Part shown: positions 13,310-21,625 of the stretch, piece after piece
Layout: the number at the start of each line of letters is the position of its first letter
Numbering within the stretch: position 1 is the first letter of the stretch
IMG/VR virus record: IMGVR_UViG_3300034198_006514
Coordinates: 1-31,270 of that record
Origin: a virus
DNA: 31,270 bases
Direction: 5' to 3' (one strand)
Position numbers and translations under genes: made by a program
Notes under the pieces: model-generated
Database searches by the model: none
Seen by the model: only the letters and a program-made list of their open reading frames with translations
What the model was told of the DNA's origin: nothing

Positions 13310-13369
13310 ATGCCAGCCGGAGAAAACCCTCGTCGAAACCGCACTCGCCCCTGTCCAAAAAGGAAGTAA
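13310..13369 (+). CDS. Possible 19-residue Arg-rich peptide
   Basis: A very short frame with ATG at 13310, AAGGAA about 11 bases and GAGGA 2 bases upstream, ends four bases before the HNH gene. It has many Arg, Lys and Pro residues and one Cys. It could be a real mini-protein, a leader peptide that sets translation of the HNH gene, or chance. The spacing from stop to next start favours a translated leader. Confidence 0.3.
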   Translation: MPAGENPRRNRTRPCPKRK

Positions 13370-13372
13370 GCG

Positions 13373-13648
13373 ATGCCGAGTTCACCGAATTATGTGAGAG
13401 ATTACAAACAAGAAGCCGCTACAGAATCTCCACAGAGGAAACGATATAGAGCCCTTCGGGTGCAAGCCCGTCGGGACTTTGAAAAGGCCCTAGGCCACAA
13501 GATTCCAGCAGGAATGGATGTGGACCATGATAAGCCACTAAGCAAAGGCGGATCAAATGCCGCTAAGAACTTGAAGCTCCAGAAGGCTAGTGATAATCGA
13601 AGCTACCCACGAACTAAGGGTGGTAAAATGAAAAGCGCAAAAGATTAA
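13373..13648 (+). CDS. Small HNH endonuclease
   Basis: This 91-residue protein shows the HNH pattern DVDHDKPLSKGGSN followed by AAKNLKLQKASDN-R. The DH pair is the catalytic part and the two Asn residues belong to the fold. The N-terminal half is a basic helix (QRKRYRALRVQARRDFEKAL). Single-domain HNH proteins beside terminase genes are common in phages and can assist terminase cleavage at packaging. AGGAAG is suitably placed before the ATG. The gene's last 17 bases overlap the open frame leading into the large terminase. Confidence 0.85.
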   Translation: MPSSPNYVRDYKQEAATESPQRKRYRALRVQARRDFEKALGHKIPAGMDVDHDKPLSKGGSNAAKNLKLQKASDNRSYPRTKGGKMKSAKD

Positions 13649-13661
13649 AGTTACAGCTGAT

Positions 13662-15161
13662 ATGATTGAGGGGTTCATGGGGAGTGTTCTTTCAGTTCGT
13701 CTGGATGAACCTGCCCCGACCCCGAGATGCCACCGAGAATGGTGGGAACTCTGTTGTTCCGAACATAAACGGGTTGCCATTGCAGCTCCTCGGGGACACG
13801 CTAAATCAACCGCAATCACAAAGGCCTATACACTGGCTTCAGCCCTTTTTAGGGATCGTCAGTTTATCCTGGTCATCTCAGACACCTACAAACAAGCGGT
13901 CTTGTTTCTAGGAGAGATTAAAAATGAACTCGCTACAAATGATCAACTCCGAGATCTTTTTGGTGTTGAAGACTTTCTGACCGACCGAGAAGATGACGTT
14001 ATTGTCCGTTTAAAAGACGGCCATATGTTCCGGATCATGGCTCTGGGATCAGAACAAAAGGTTCGAGGTCTTCTCTGGCAAGGCAAGCGTCCAGACCTAG
14101 TTGTCTCTGACGACATGGAAAACGACGAGATTGTGATGAACCCAGAACGGCGTGAGAAGTTCCGAAACTGGTTTAGTAACGCTTTGCTCCCAGCCCTTTC
14201 GGGCCGTGGTATTGTTCGTTGGGTTGGCACTATCCTCCACATGGACGCTGCTCTTGAGCGTGTCATGCCAAGGGATAGGGATGAGAATACCATCCACGAA
14301 TCCCTCCGATCTTACATGCGGTCCCCTAAAAACGGCTGGATGTCTGTGCGATATAAAGCACACAATGAGGATATGAGTAAGGTTCTCTGGCCTGTTAAAT
14401 GGTCAAAAGAGCGTCTCAGTGAACTTCGAAACATGTTCATCTCTCAAGGTAATCCGGAAGGATATTACCAAGAATACCTGAACAGGCCAATTGACCCCTC
14501 AAATACGTTCTTTAAGAAAGACGATTTTCAGGAGTTTGAGGCAGAAGATTACAAGAAAGATTGGGGATATTGTCCCACTTACATCTCGATTGACGGTGCT
14601 TTTTCAACAAAAGAAAAACGAGATTACACAGTTATTGGGATCGGATCTGTAGATGACTCAGGGATTCTTTACATTCGCCACATTGTTCGTGAGCGTCTGG
14701 ATTCAAAAGAAGTTGTGGACGCTATTGTTCGTTTACAAGAACGCTACAAGTTTAATACCTTACTTATTGGTAAGGGAGCTTACGAAAAGGGTATAGGACC
14801 CTTTTTAAGGGACCACATAGCAAAGAACGGGAAGTTTCTACACACAGAAGCTATCCCTGAAGTGGTCGATAAAAGAATGAGAGCCACTTCGATCCGCGGA
14901 CGTATGCGGGCAGGTGGTGTTCGGTTTAACAAGAAACCTTTTTGGTATCCTGACTTTGAACAGGAACTTTTAGAGTTTGACCGCGGAACACACGACGACC
15001 AAGTGGATATGATGTCCCTTTTTGGTCTTTACCTGGACCAGATGCAAACAGGAGCTTCCCGATCAGAGATAAAAGCTTACACCGAAGACGACGAATTTGG
15101 CGACTCTAGATTTCAAACTGAGGACTTGCTTGGCGGTAGGTCCGTAATGACTGGATATTAA
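13662..15161 (+). CDS. terL: Terminase large subunit
   Basis: This is the ATP-driven packaging motor and nuclease. Walker A is APRGHAKST (42-50), Walker B is DLVVSDDME (145-153), and the RNase H-like nuclease begins at SIDGAF (D311), with a late HDDQVD motif supplying the distal aspartates. Length 499 is normal. No ribosome binding site precedes ATG 13662, and the upstream codons, open from 13632, read IKVTAD in the same frame, which looks like the usual N-terminus of relatives. Translation may therefore start at ATT 13644 or by coupling. The usual acidic residue before GAYEKG appears to be Gly (LLIGKGAYEKG), which is worth checking. Confidence 0.93.
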   Translation: MIEGFMGSVLSVRLDEPAPTPRCHREWWELCCSEHKRVAIAAPRGHAKSTAITKAYTLASALFRDRQFILVISDTYKQAVLFLGEIKNELATNDQLRDLFGVEDFLTDREDDVIVRLKDGHMFRIMALGSEQKVRGLLWQGKRPDLVVSDDMENDEIVMNPERREKFRNWFSNALLPALSGRGIVRWVGTILHMDAALERVMPRDRDENTIHESLRSYMRSPKNGWMSVRYKAHNEDMSKVLWPVKWSKERLSELRNMFISQGNPEGYYQEYLNRPIDPSNTFFKKDDFQEFEAEDYKKDWGYCPTYISIDGAFSTKEKRDYTVIGIGSVDDSGILYIRHIVRERLDSKEVVDAIVRLQERYKFNTLLIGKGAYEKGIGPFLRDHIAKNGKFLHTEAIPEVVDKRMRATSIRGRMRAGGVRFNKKPFWYPDFEQELLEFDRGTHDDQVDMMSLFGLYLDQMQTGASRSEIKAYTEDDEFGDSRFQTEDLLGGRSVMTGY

Positions 15162-15166
15162 ACAGC

Positions 15167-17248
15167 ATGGCTGAAAAAGCAAGTAAAGCAGACTTACAAC
15201 AATTCGTCCAGAACAATAACCTTGCTGCTGATATGGATCAGAAGGATCTTGATACTATTGGCCTTAAGATCTGTGAGTGGTTGGATATTGACGAGCAAGC
15301 CCGCTCAGACTGGACCAAACGTAATGATCAGTGGCTGAAGCTTGCTACTCAAGTCGTAGAAACAAAAAACTATCCGTGGCCTAATGCGGCCAACGTTAAA
15401 TTCCCCCTGTTGACAACTGCTGCTATGCAGTTTGCTGCTCGGGCCTATCCTGCCCTTGTCCCAGGTCCTAATCTGGTTCAGGGGCTTGTTATTGGGCGTG
15501 ATATGGACTCCCAGAAACAGGAAACAGCCCAGCGGATCGGTCGCCACATGAGCTACCAACTTCTGTGGGAAATGGATGGTTGGGAAGAGGATATGGACAA
15601 GCTCTGTATGACGCTTCCTATTGTGGGTTGTATGTTTAAGAAAACTTACTTTGACCCTATCCAGCAAAAAAACTGCTCTGAGTTGCTCTTTCCAAACGAT
15701 TTGGTTATTGACTACTACGCCAAGTCCGTAGAGTCAGCTACCCGCAAATCTCAGATCTTGTGGCGGACAAACAACGAGATTTGGGAGCGGGTTCAGCGTG
15801 GTGTGTTCTTGGATATTCCGTATCCAGACCCCACAGGCAAGGCAAACACAGAAGCAAAAGATAAGATTGACGGAACACAGGAACCTTCCTTAACGCCTTC
15901 GACACCCCATCGTTTTATTGAGTGTCATTGCTGGTGGGACCTGGATGATGATGGTTACGATGAGCCTTACATTGTTACAGTTCACTATGAAACAAAAAAA
16001 GTAGTTCGGATAATTGCGAGGTTTGACAGCGATGGAATTGAAACAGTTGTCGATGCTAAAGGCAAGGAAAAGCTCGTCCGGATCAAACCAATTGAGTATT
16101 TCACAAAGTTTGGCTTTATTCCTAACCCTGATGGTTCTATCTATGACCTTGGCTTCGGTCTGCTTCTTGGCGGAATTAATGAGTCGATAAACACCTTAAC
16201 AAACCAGCTTCTGGATTCGGGAACTCTCAATAACCTTCAAGCTGGTTTCTTGGGACGTGGTATCCGAGTTCGGTCTGGAACCACACGCTTTATTCCTGGC
16301 GAGTGGAAACCTGTGGATTTTACTGGCGATGATATTAAAAAGCATATTTTTCCCCTTCCCACCAAAGAACCCTCTGAAGTCTTATTCAAGCTCTTGGAGA
16401 CCTTTGTTAGTTCGGGGAAAGAACTCGCCTCGGTCGCTGAGATCTTTGTTGGTAAAATGCCAGGGCAAAACACGCCGGCTACAACTACGATGGCTACGAT
16501 TGAGCAGGGCCTCAAGGTCTTTACCGCGATTTATAAGAGAATCTATCGTGCGCTTGCACAAGAATATCAGAAACTTTTCTACCTAAACCACGTAAACCTT
16601 CCTGAAGAATCGCTGTATTTTACACTCAATCAGCCCGAAGGTCCGCAAACAGACGCGGTAGCGCAGCGCGATTACGACACAAAGAACATCAGCGTTAAGC
16701 CTAATGCTGACCCAAATATCGTAAGTTCTGCTCAGAAACTGATGAAAGTTCAAAGCTACGGCTCGTTGCTTCAGCTTGGAACCCTCAACCCCAAAGAATA
16801 CACCAAACGATTCTTGGAGGCTGTTGAAGCTGAGAACATCAAATCCCTTATGGACTTCCAACCACCGCCCAGCGCAGATCAACAAAAGCTGGAAGGTGAG
16901 ATGAAACTGAAGCAAGCAGAAGCCCAGCAGAAAGCAATGCTAAATCAGCAAGAAGCACAGTTGAAACAGCTTGCTGCTGAGCTGGACGCTAAAGATAAGC
17001 AGCTCTCTATTGCCATAAAACAGGCAGAAGCAGAGCTGGACCAGAGAAAGTCGATGTCTGAACTGATGCGTGATGTAGCCCAAATGCGGTCAGATATGCA
17101 GCGTAAAGACATGGAACATGGTCAAAAGTTGATTCATTCAGAACGAGAACAACAGCAAAAAATGCGGCACACTGAAGATAAAGCCATCAGTGATGCGGCC
17201 GCAGCTAAGCTAAAAGCTGAAAGTGCCCCTAAAAAGGAAACTAAATAA
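15167..17248 (+). CDS. Portal protein (P22-type, long)
   Basis: The 693-residue protein follows the large terminase by five bases and has the features of podovirus portal proteins. These include an aromatic N-terminal clip region (KNYPWPNAANVKFPLL), an acidic middle (WWDLDDDGYDEPYIV), and the crown-proximal helix segment around 430-470 (PATTTMATIEQGLKVF). The last roughly 130 residues form a Gln/Glu/Lys-rich coiled coil, like the barrel helix of the P22 portal. Twelve copies would form the DNA entry ring at one capsid vertex and bind terminase and the neck proteins. Confidence 0.88.
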   Translation: MAEKASKADLQQFVQNNNLAADMDQKDLDTIGLKICEWLDIDEQARSDWTKRNDQWLKLATQVVETKNYPWPNAANVKFPLLTTAAMQFAARAYPALVPGPNLVQGLVIGRDMDSQKQETAQRIGRHMSYQLLWEMDGWEEDMDKLCMTLPIVGCMFKKTYFDPIQQKNCSELLFPNDLVIDYYAKSVESATRKSQILWRTNNEIWERVQRGVFLDIPYPDPTGKANTEAKDKIDGTQEPSLTPSTPHRFIECHCWWDLDDDGYDEPYIVTVHYETKKVVRIIARFDSDGIETVVDAKGKEKLVRIKPIEYFTKFGFIPNPDGSIYDLGFGLLLGGINESINTLTNQLLDSGTLNNLQAGFLGRGIRVRSGTTRFIPGEWKPVDFTGDDIKKHIFPLPTKEPSEVLFKLLETFVSSGKELASVAEIFVGKMPGQNTPATTTMATIEQGLKVFTAIYKRIYRALAQEYQKLFYLNHVNLPEESLYFTLNQPEGPQTDAVAQRDYDTKNISVKPNADPNIVSSAQKLMKVQSYGSLLQLGTLNPKEYTKRFLEAVEAENIKSLMDFQPPPSADQQKLEGEMKLKQAEAQQKAMLNQQEAQLKQLAAELDAKDKQLSIAIKQAEAELDQRKSMSELMRDVAQMRSDMQRKDMEHGQKLIHSEREQQQKMRHTEDKAISDAAAAKLKAESAPKKETK

Positions 17249-17250
17249 GT

Positions 17251-17511
17251 ATGAATATTGAGTTGGATGACATCTCACAGGAAGCGTGGGATGAGTGGAG
17301 AAAGAGCAAAGCAACACGAATCCTAGTTGCTGGTATCTTGAACACAAGGGAAGAGTTGAAAGAAGCAGTTGTAGAGAACCACCACAGCACGGATGCCGCC
17401 CGCCTGATTGACATGGGTAGGTGTCAGGCCTTTAAAGATGTTGTTGAGTTTATCATAGAGAAAAGGAAAAAACCAAATGTTGAAAGCGATAGCGCATCGG
17501 ATTATAATTAA
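17251..17511 (+). CDS. Unknown 86-residue acidic protein
   Basis: No family is recognised. The protein is helical and acidic (DDISQEAWDEWRKSK, NTREELKEAVVENHH). AAGGAA lies before its ATG, two bases after the portal stop. Its end overlaps the co-chaperonin gene by 35 bases. Small helical genes at this place in related phages are usually structural accessories, but nothing fixes its role. Confidence 0.75.
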   Translation: MNIELDDISQEAWDEWRKSKATRILVAGILNTREELKEAVVENHHSTDAARLIDMGRCQAFKDVVEFIIEKRKKPNVESDSASDYN

Positions 17512-17785
17512 ACCCGATCCTGTTGAAGAAGTAACGAGTTCTGGTATTGTTCTTGCAACAAACAAGAAACTGGAACAAGGAGCAACTGTAATTGGAACTA
17601 TCGTCGATATCGGCGAAGATGCGTGGAAAGCCTTCAAACCGCGAACTGCGTATGCTGGTCTTAATATAGGTGATCGAGTCTTTTATGCCAAGTATGCGGG
17701 CAAGATGATTCAAGAAGATCCCCAAAATGAAGACGAGATTTATCTAGTGGTGAACGACGAGGATATCGTCTGTAAGGTGATCTAA
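17477..17785 (+). CDS. GroES-like co-chaperonin
   Basis: The 102-residue chain matches the GroES (Cpn10) layout. It has an N-terminal strand with basic residues and P14 (RIIIKPDPVEE), a mobile loop with the hydrophobic tripeptide IVL (VTSSGIVLATNKKLEQG), a core GTIVDIGEDAW, and the NIGDRVFYAKYAGK and C-terminal strand pairs. Phage co-chaperonins such as T4 Gp31 replace host GroES so that GroEL can fold the major capsid protein. A position between portal and scaffold/capsid genes fits that job. No GroEL is present. AAAGGA precedes the ATG. Confidence 0.88.
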   Translation: MLKAIAHRIIIKPDPVEEVTSSGIVLATNKKLEQGATVIGTIVDIGEDAWKAFKPRTAYAGLNIGDRVFYAKYAGKMIQEDPQNEDEIYLVVNDEDIVCKVI

Positions 17786-17805
17786 ACCGGAAGGAAAGTA
17801 GACAT

Positions 17806-18669
17806 ATGTCTGAAGAACTTGGCATCATTGTTCCAGGAAGTCGTGAAGACATCCAATCACTTAAAGAACAAAAGGCAAGACAAGAAGGCTGGAAACCCCT
17901 CGAAGAGTTTGACGGTGATCCGACCGAATGGGCGGAAGCCGGAGAATTCCTAGCACGAGGCCCTCTCCTACGCGAGATTAAAGAGCTTAAAAAGCACATC
18001 AGTAAACAGCGGGAAGCAACTGATCGGGATATGCAGCTTATCTCAAAACAGTTTGCTCAAATGAGTTCAGCAGCTTATACAAAAGCCCTGGCTGATCTTC
18101 AAGCGCAGCGTGACATTGCTATTGAGGACCGAGACACGGCAGCTGTAAGGCAGCTGGATAAAGAGATTGACGACGTTAAGGTAGGCCATGCGCAAGCCCA
18201 AGCTACTGTAAATCAGACACGAACAACTCAGACAGTTGCAGCAACAGAAGAACTGAATGCGTGGCGTGGCGAGAACAAGTGGTTTGATTCTGATAAAGAA
18301 CTGCAAGACGAGGCTGTTGCGATTGGTGTTGGGTATCTTGCAAAGAACCCGAACAAGACCCAAGGCGATATGCTTTCTCATGTTGAAGACCGAATCAAGA
18401 AGATCTATCCCGAAAAGTTTAAACAGAAGGAATTTATGTCTGATAACGACACAAGTGAAACACCCCAGAAAGTAGAATCTGGAAATCTGCGGCCAAGCCT
18501 AGGCAATAAAAAGGGCAAAATGTCAGCTGCCGATCTTGACGACGATGAACGGGCTGTCATGAAAACACTCATTAAACGGGGTGTTCTGAAAGAGGTTGCA
18601 CTTAAAAACAAACGAAGTGAACAAGAAGAATTTCTTGCCCAACTAGCTGAAAGAAAGGCACAGGGTTAA
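17806..18669 (+). CDS. Capsid scaffold protein (putative)
   Basis: The position between portal and major capsid, the length (287), and the highly charged helical composition fit an internal scaffold that guides procapsid assembly and is then lost. Long helical stretches (about 60-135, with QAQRDIAIEDRDTAAVRQLDKE) and a basic C-terminal helix-turn (RGVLKEVALKNKRSEQEEF) resemble scaffold proteins that bind the coat by their C-terminus. GGAAGGA lies before the ATG. The function is inferred from composition and place, not from a conserved motif. Confidence 0.75.
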   Translation: MSEELGIIVPGSREDIQSLKEQKARQEGWKPLEEFDGDPTEWAEAGEFLARGPLLREIKELKKHISKQREATDRDMQLISKQFAQMSSAAYTKALADLQAQRDIAIEDRDTAAVRQLDKEIDDVKVGHAQAQATVNQTRTTQTVAATEELNAWRGENKWFDSDKELQDEAVAIGVGYLAKNPNKTQGDMLSHVEDRIKKIYPEKFKQKEFMSDNDTSETPQKVESGNLRPSLGNKKGKMSAADLDDDERAVMKTLIKRGVLKEVALKNKRSEQEEFLAQLAERKAQG

Positions 18670-18677
18670 AAGAGAAT

Positions 18678-19109
18678 ATGACAAAACCTGCACTTGAAGA
18701 GCGCCCAAGCAAAATCAACCGAGCGGCACGTCCAGAACGAACTCCCATTAATGGGTATCGTGATATTCTGAGTGTTGCCGGTAAAGAACCTGGATTCCAC
18801 TACTGTTGGGTAAATGAGGATAAAGTTCCTCGCTACGAATCGGCTTTGTATGAGTTCGTTACCCATGATGTTAAAGTTGGTGATCGGCGAATTAACGCCG
18901 CTTCACAGGTAGGTGGAAAAATTACCCTTGCAGTCGGTAATGGTGTTACAGCCTACCTTATGCGGGTTCTTGACGAGTATTACGATGAAGATATGGCAAA
19001 ACTTAATACCGAGCTTGATGAACTGGAAGCCGGATTGAGAGCGAACTTTAACAGTAAGGCAGACGGTCGATACGGAAACGTAGAGACCAAAGTCACAAAG
19101 GGCGGATAG
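18678..19109 (+). CDS. Head-module protein of unknown function (143 aa)
   Basis: The N-terminus is basic and rich in Arg and Pro (SKINRAARPERTP), then a mixed domain (PGFHYCWVNEDKVPRYESA) and a helical, acidic section (YYDEDMAKLNTELDELEAGL). Similar small proteins often lie between scaffold and capsid genes in this type of phage, but their function is not settled. The ribosome binding site is weak (AAAAGAG), nine bases after the scaffold stop. Confidence 0.75.
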   Translation: MTKPALEERPSKINRAARPERTPINGYRDILSVAGKEPGFHYCWVNEDKVPRYESALYEFVTHDVKVGDRRINAASQVGGKITLAVGNGVTAYLMRVLDEYYDEDMAKLNTELDELEAGLRANFNSKADGRYGNVETKVTKGG

Positions 19110-19187
19110 CACGTCTATCACGCTAACTGTTAGGCATATCCTCATCTAAACGTTTTAAAGTTTTAATAATCTAATAAGGATATAAAT

Positions 19188-19778
19188 ATGCCTAATACCT
19201 CACGTATTAGTGGTGCCCGTCCGGTTAAACACCTGAACGGGGGTCCCTGGAACGGACAAGTAAACATCTATGAAGTTCCTGTGGGCGAAACTGTAGCTAT
19301 TTTTAAAGGCGACTTTGTAAAAGCCTCTGACTCTGCTGGCACAGATGTTTTCCCTGTTTGCGAAGCTTACGGGACCGGCACTGAGGTTACGTCTGGACTG
19401 ATTCTTGGTGTGTGTATGGGTTTTGTCATTGATCCGACTAACCTTAACACTCCCCAATATCGGCTTGCTTCAACGAAACGATATATCTATGTTGCCGACG
19501 CTCCGGATCTTATTTTCCAGATCCAAGATGGTGCCACTGTGACTACACCTAAAGCCAGTGTTGGTTTGAACTGCGGTGTGAATACCACGGCTGGTAGCAC
19601 GACAACTGGTTTGTCGAATTACACAACGGGTGCAACTGCGGCCACGACAACCAACACTCTTCCTCTGAAGATTGTGGGTATTGTGAACGCCCCCGATAAC
19701 GAAGCAGCGGCCCAATACCAGCAACTGTTGGTGCTCATTAACCAACACTACTACATGGGCGGCCAGACGGCTGTTTAA
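19188..19778 (+). CDS. Putative head decoration/minor capsid protein
   Basis: The 196-residue protein lies directly before the major capsid gene. The N-terminal GARPVKHLNGGPWNGQVNIYEVP, and the following beta-rich, Thr/Ala-rich body (TTAGSTTTGLSNYTTG), look like proteins found in the same position in other podovirus-like phages and thought to be capsid cements. AAGGAT precedes the ATG. A 78-base gap upstream could carry a promoter, as it is AT-rich, but I see no clear -35/-10 pair. Confidence 0.7.
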   Translation: MPNTSRISGARPVKHLNGGPWNGQVNIYEVPVGETVAIFKGDFVKASDSAGTDVFPVCEAYGTGTEVTSGLILGVCMGFVIDPTNLNTPQYRLASTKRYIYVADAPDLIFQIQDGATVTTPKASVGLNCGVNTTAGSTTTGLSNYTTGATAATTTNTLPLKIVGIVNAPDNEAAAQYQQLLVLINQHYYMGGQTAV

Positions 19779-19795
19779 TTAAGGAGACTATATAA

Positions 19796-20707
19796 ATGGC
19801 TACTGTTACCTCAAGTAATTTTAGTAAGGCACTACAGGTAGGTGTAAATGCCTGGTATGGAAAAGCTTACGATGAATACCCCGTGGAATGGACATCTCTT
19901 TTTGACCAGTTCACAAGTCGTAAGGCTTTTGAAGAGGATGTCGGAACTTCTGGTTTCGGCCTTGCTCGCGTGAAAATTGAGGGTTCGCCTATCGAATATG
20001 ATACCGAATCGCAAGGCTTCACGTCGCGTTACACTCACGTTAATTACGGCCTTGGTTTTATCATCACTCGTGAAATGTTTGATGACGACCAATACGACGT
20101 GGTTGCTGAGAAGCGCGCTCGAATGCTTGCTTTTTCCATGCGCCAGACCAAAGAAGTAGTTGGAGCTAACGTGTATAACCGTGCTTTCACAGCGGGCTAT
20201 ACCGGTGGTGACGGACAGGTTCTTTTGAGCAGCGCCCACGTCAACGTGCGTGGCGGAACTTTCTCGAACATTCTGTCAACAGCTGCGAATATCTCGGAAG
20301 CTTCTCTGGAACAAGGGTGTATTGATATTGCCAAGTTCACAAACGATGCGGGCCTCCGTATTGCTGTGCAACCGCAGAAAATTATCATTCCGGTTGATTC
20401 CCAGTTTGAGCTTGAGCGTATTCTGAAAACACAGTATCGCGTTGGCTCGGCTAACAACGATATCAGTGCTCTCTATTCGATGGGTAAGTTCCCAGGAGGC
20501 ATGGTTGTCAATCACTACTTGACTTCCACAACCGCTTGGTTTATTCGGACAAATGCTCCGGACGGTCTCAAGTATTTCTCGCGGAAGGACGATGCTTTTG
20601 GCGAGGATAACGATTTCGATACTGACAACGCGAAGTTTAAAGCAACTTCCCGTTACAGCTTCGGATGGACTGATCCGCGTGGTTTGTATGGAACTGCTGG
20701 TGTCTAA
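19796..20707 (+). CDS. Major capsid protein (HK97 fold, Mu-like type)
   Basis: The 303-residue protein has the features of Mu-like major head proteins: an N-terminal SNFSKALQVGVNAWYGKAYDE, an E-loop region, GLGFIITREMFDDDQYD, and a central AHVNVRGGTFSN. The C-terminal part is a P-domain-like section ending in FGWTDPRGLYGT. It would form the icosahedral shell. AAGGAG is well placed before the ATG, in keeping with high expression. A stem-loop follows the gene. Confidence 0.9.
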   Translation: MATVTSSNFSKALQVGVNAWYGKAYDEYPVEWTSLFDQFTSRKAFEEDVGTSGFGLARVKIEGSPIEYDTESQGFTSRYTHVNYGLGFIITREMFDDDQYDVVAEKRARMLAFSMRQTKEVVGANVYNRAFTAGYTGGDGQVLLSSAHVNVRGGTFSNILSTAANISEASLEQGCIDIAKFTNDAGLRIAVQPQKIIIPVDSQFELERILKTQYRVGSANNDISALYSMGKFPGGMVVNHYLTSTTAWFIRTNAPDGLKYFSRKDDAFGEDNDFDTDNAKFKATSRYSFGWTDPRGLYGTAGV

Positions 20708-20722
20708 CCTTTAGTTTTACCT

Positions 20723-20774
20723 TGGGGTGTTGCAGTGAACGTAACTCTAGGAACTGGGTGCGCCTAGAACCCCA
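20723..20774 (+). other. Nested stem-loop after the major capsid gene
   Basis: TGGGG (20723-20727) can pair with CCCCA (20770-20774), enclosing an exact inner stem TCTAGG (20746-20751) with CCTAGA (20763-20768). No T-run follows, so it is not a standard terminator. It could protect the capsid transcript or act as a processing site. Confidence 0.45.
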
Positions 20775-20807
20775 TTAACACTTTTATAAATTGTTGGAGG
20801 ATTTATT

Positions 20808-21563
20808 ATGGCTTCAAATGGTGCTGGTTTTACCGAATCTATTGTATTTGCCCCTGTTTCAAACCAGGCTGGATACGCATATCGCTCACGCATGGGAATG
20901 ATTCCTAGTGCTGAGTTTGCAGTTTACATGGACGATTTCACTCAGGCGGTTACGACTAACCTTCCGGCTGGTTGGGACCAAGCAGTTATTGACACTAGTT
21001 CAACACTTGTAACAAGCACAACAGCAGGTTCTCTTGGGGCTACCGGAGGTGCTCTTATTGCTAACGGCGGCACGTCCGCTGGTGTAGCTGTGGCCGGAGA
21101 GAAGTGTATTCAGCTGACTGCTGGTAAACGTTTCTTCATGGAAACCCGAGTTCAAACCTCAATTGCGGCGGAAACAGAGGTTCAGTTTGGTCTTACCGAC
21201 TTGACTGCCGTTGTTAATCCGGAAGATCTGTGGACTACAGTTGCAAATAACTTGGTTGCTTTTGGCACACTTCCTGGCTCAGCTGCTCCTAAGATGTTAG
21301 CCGATAAAGCCAACTCAGGATCAAGTGCTGAGACTTCGACAGGCCTTTTGCTTAATACCACTTGGCATACCCTTGCTATTTTCTATAATGGAAGCACTCT
21401 TTATGGATACCAAGATGGTAAACTGATTGAGTCGTGGGCACAAGCAATTGCAACAACTGTTCCGACTGGTGTGGCTTTGGCTCCTTTCTTTGGTGCGCGG
21501 ACGGGTGCAACCGCAGGTAACGTAACCACGTTTGACTACCTCCGTTACGTCATCGAGCGATAA
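20808..21563 (+). CDS. LamG/jelly-roll-like structural protein
   Basis: The 251-residue protein has a short N-terminal tail then a beta-rich domain with segments DDFTQAVTTNLPAGWD, GKRFFMETRVQT, FGLTDL, NTTWHTLAIFYNGSTLYGYQDGKL and GVALAPFFGARTG. That succession is typical of concanavalin/LamG-like sandwiches, and similar proteins occur among head genes of other phages. It may decorate the capsid and bind carbohydrate. GGAGGA precedes the ATG. It is the first gene after the capsid stem-loop. Confidence 0.72.
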   Translation: MASNGAGFTESIVFAPVSNQAGYAYRSRMGMIPSAEFAVYMDDFTQAVTTNLPAGWDQAVIDTSSTLVTSTTAGSLGATGGALIANGGTSAGVAVAGEKCIQLTAGKRFFMETRVQTSIAAETEVQFGLTDLTAVVNPEDLWTTVANNLVAFGTLPGSAAPKMLADKANSGSSAETSTGLLLNTTWHTLAIFYNGSTLYGYQDGKLIESWAQAIATTVPTGVALAPFFGARTGATAGNVTTFDYLRYVIER

Positions 21564-21577
21564 TAAGTAACTATAGG

Positions 21578-21600
21578 GGGTATCTTCGGATGCCCTTTAT
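21578..21600 (+). terminator. UUCG-tetraloop terminator/attenuator
   Basis: GGGTATC, the loop TTCG and GATGCCC (21578-21595) form a 7-base stem with one G-T pair closed by a stable UUCG tetraloop, followed by TTTAT. The T-run is short, so it is probably a partial terminator that lowers expression of downstream genes relative to capsid genes. Confidence 0.6.
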
Positions 21601-21625
21601 TCCCAACCAAAGAGGAATCTAAAAT

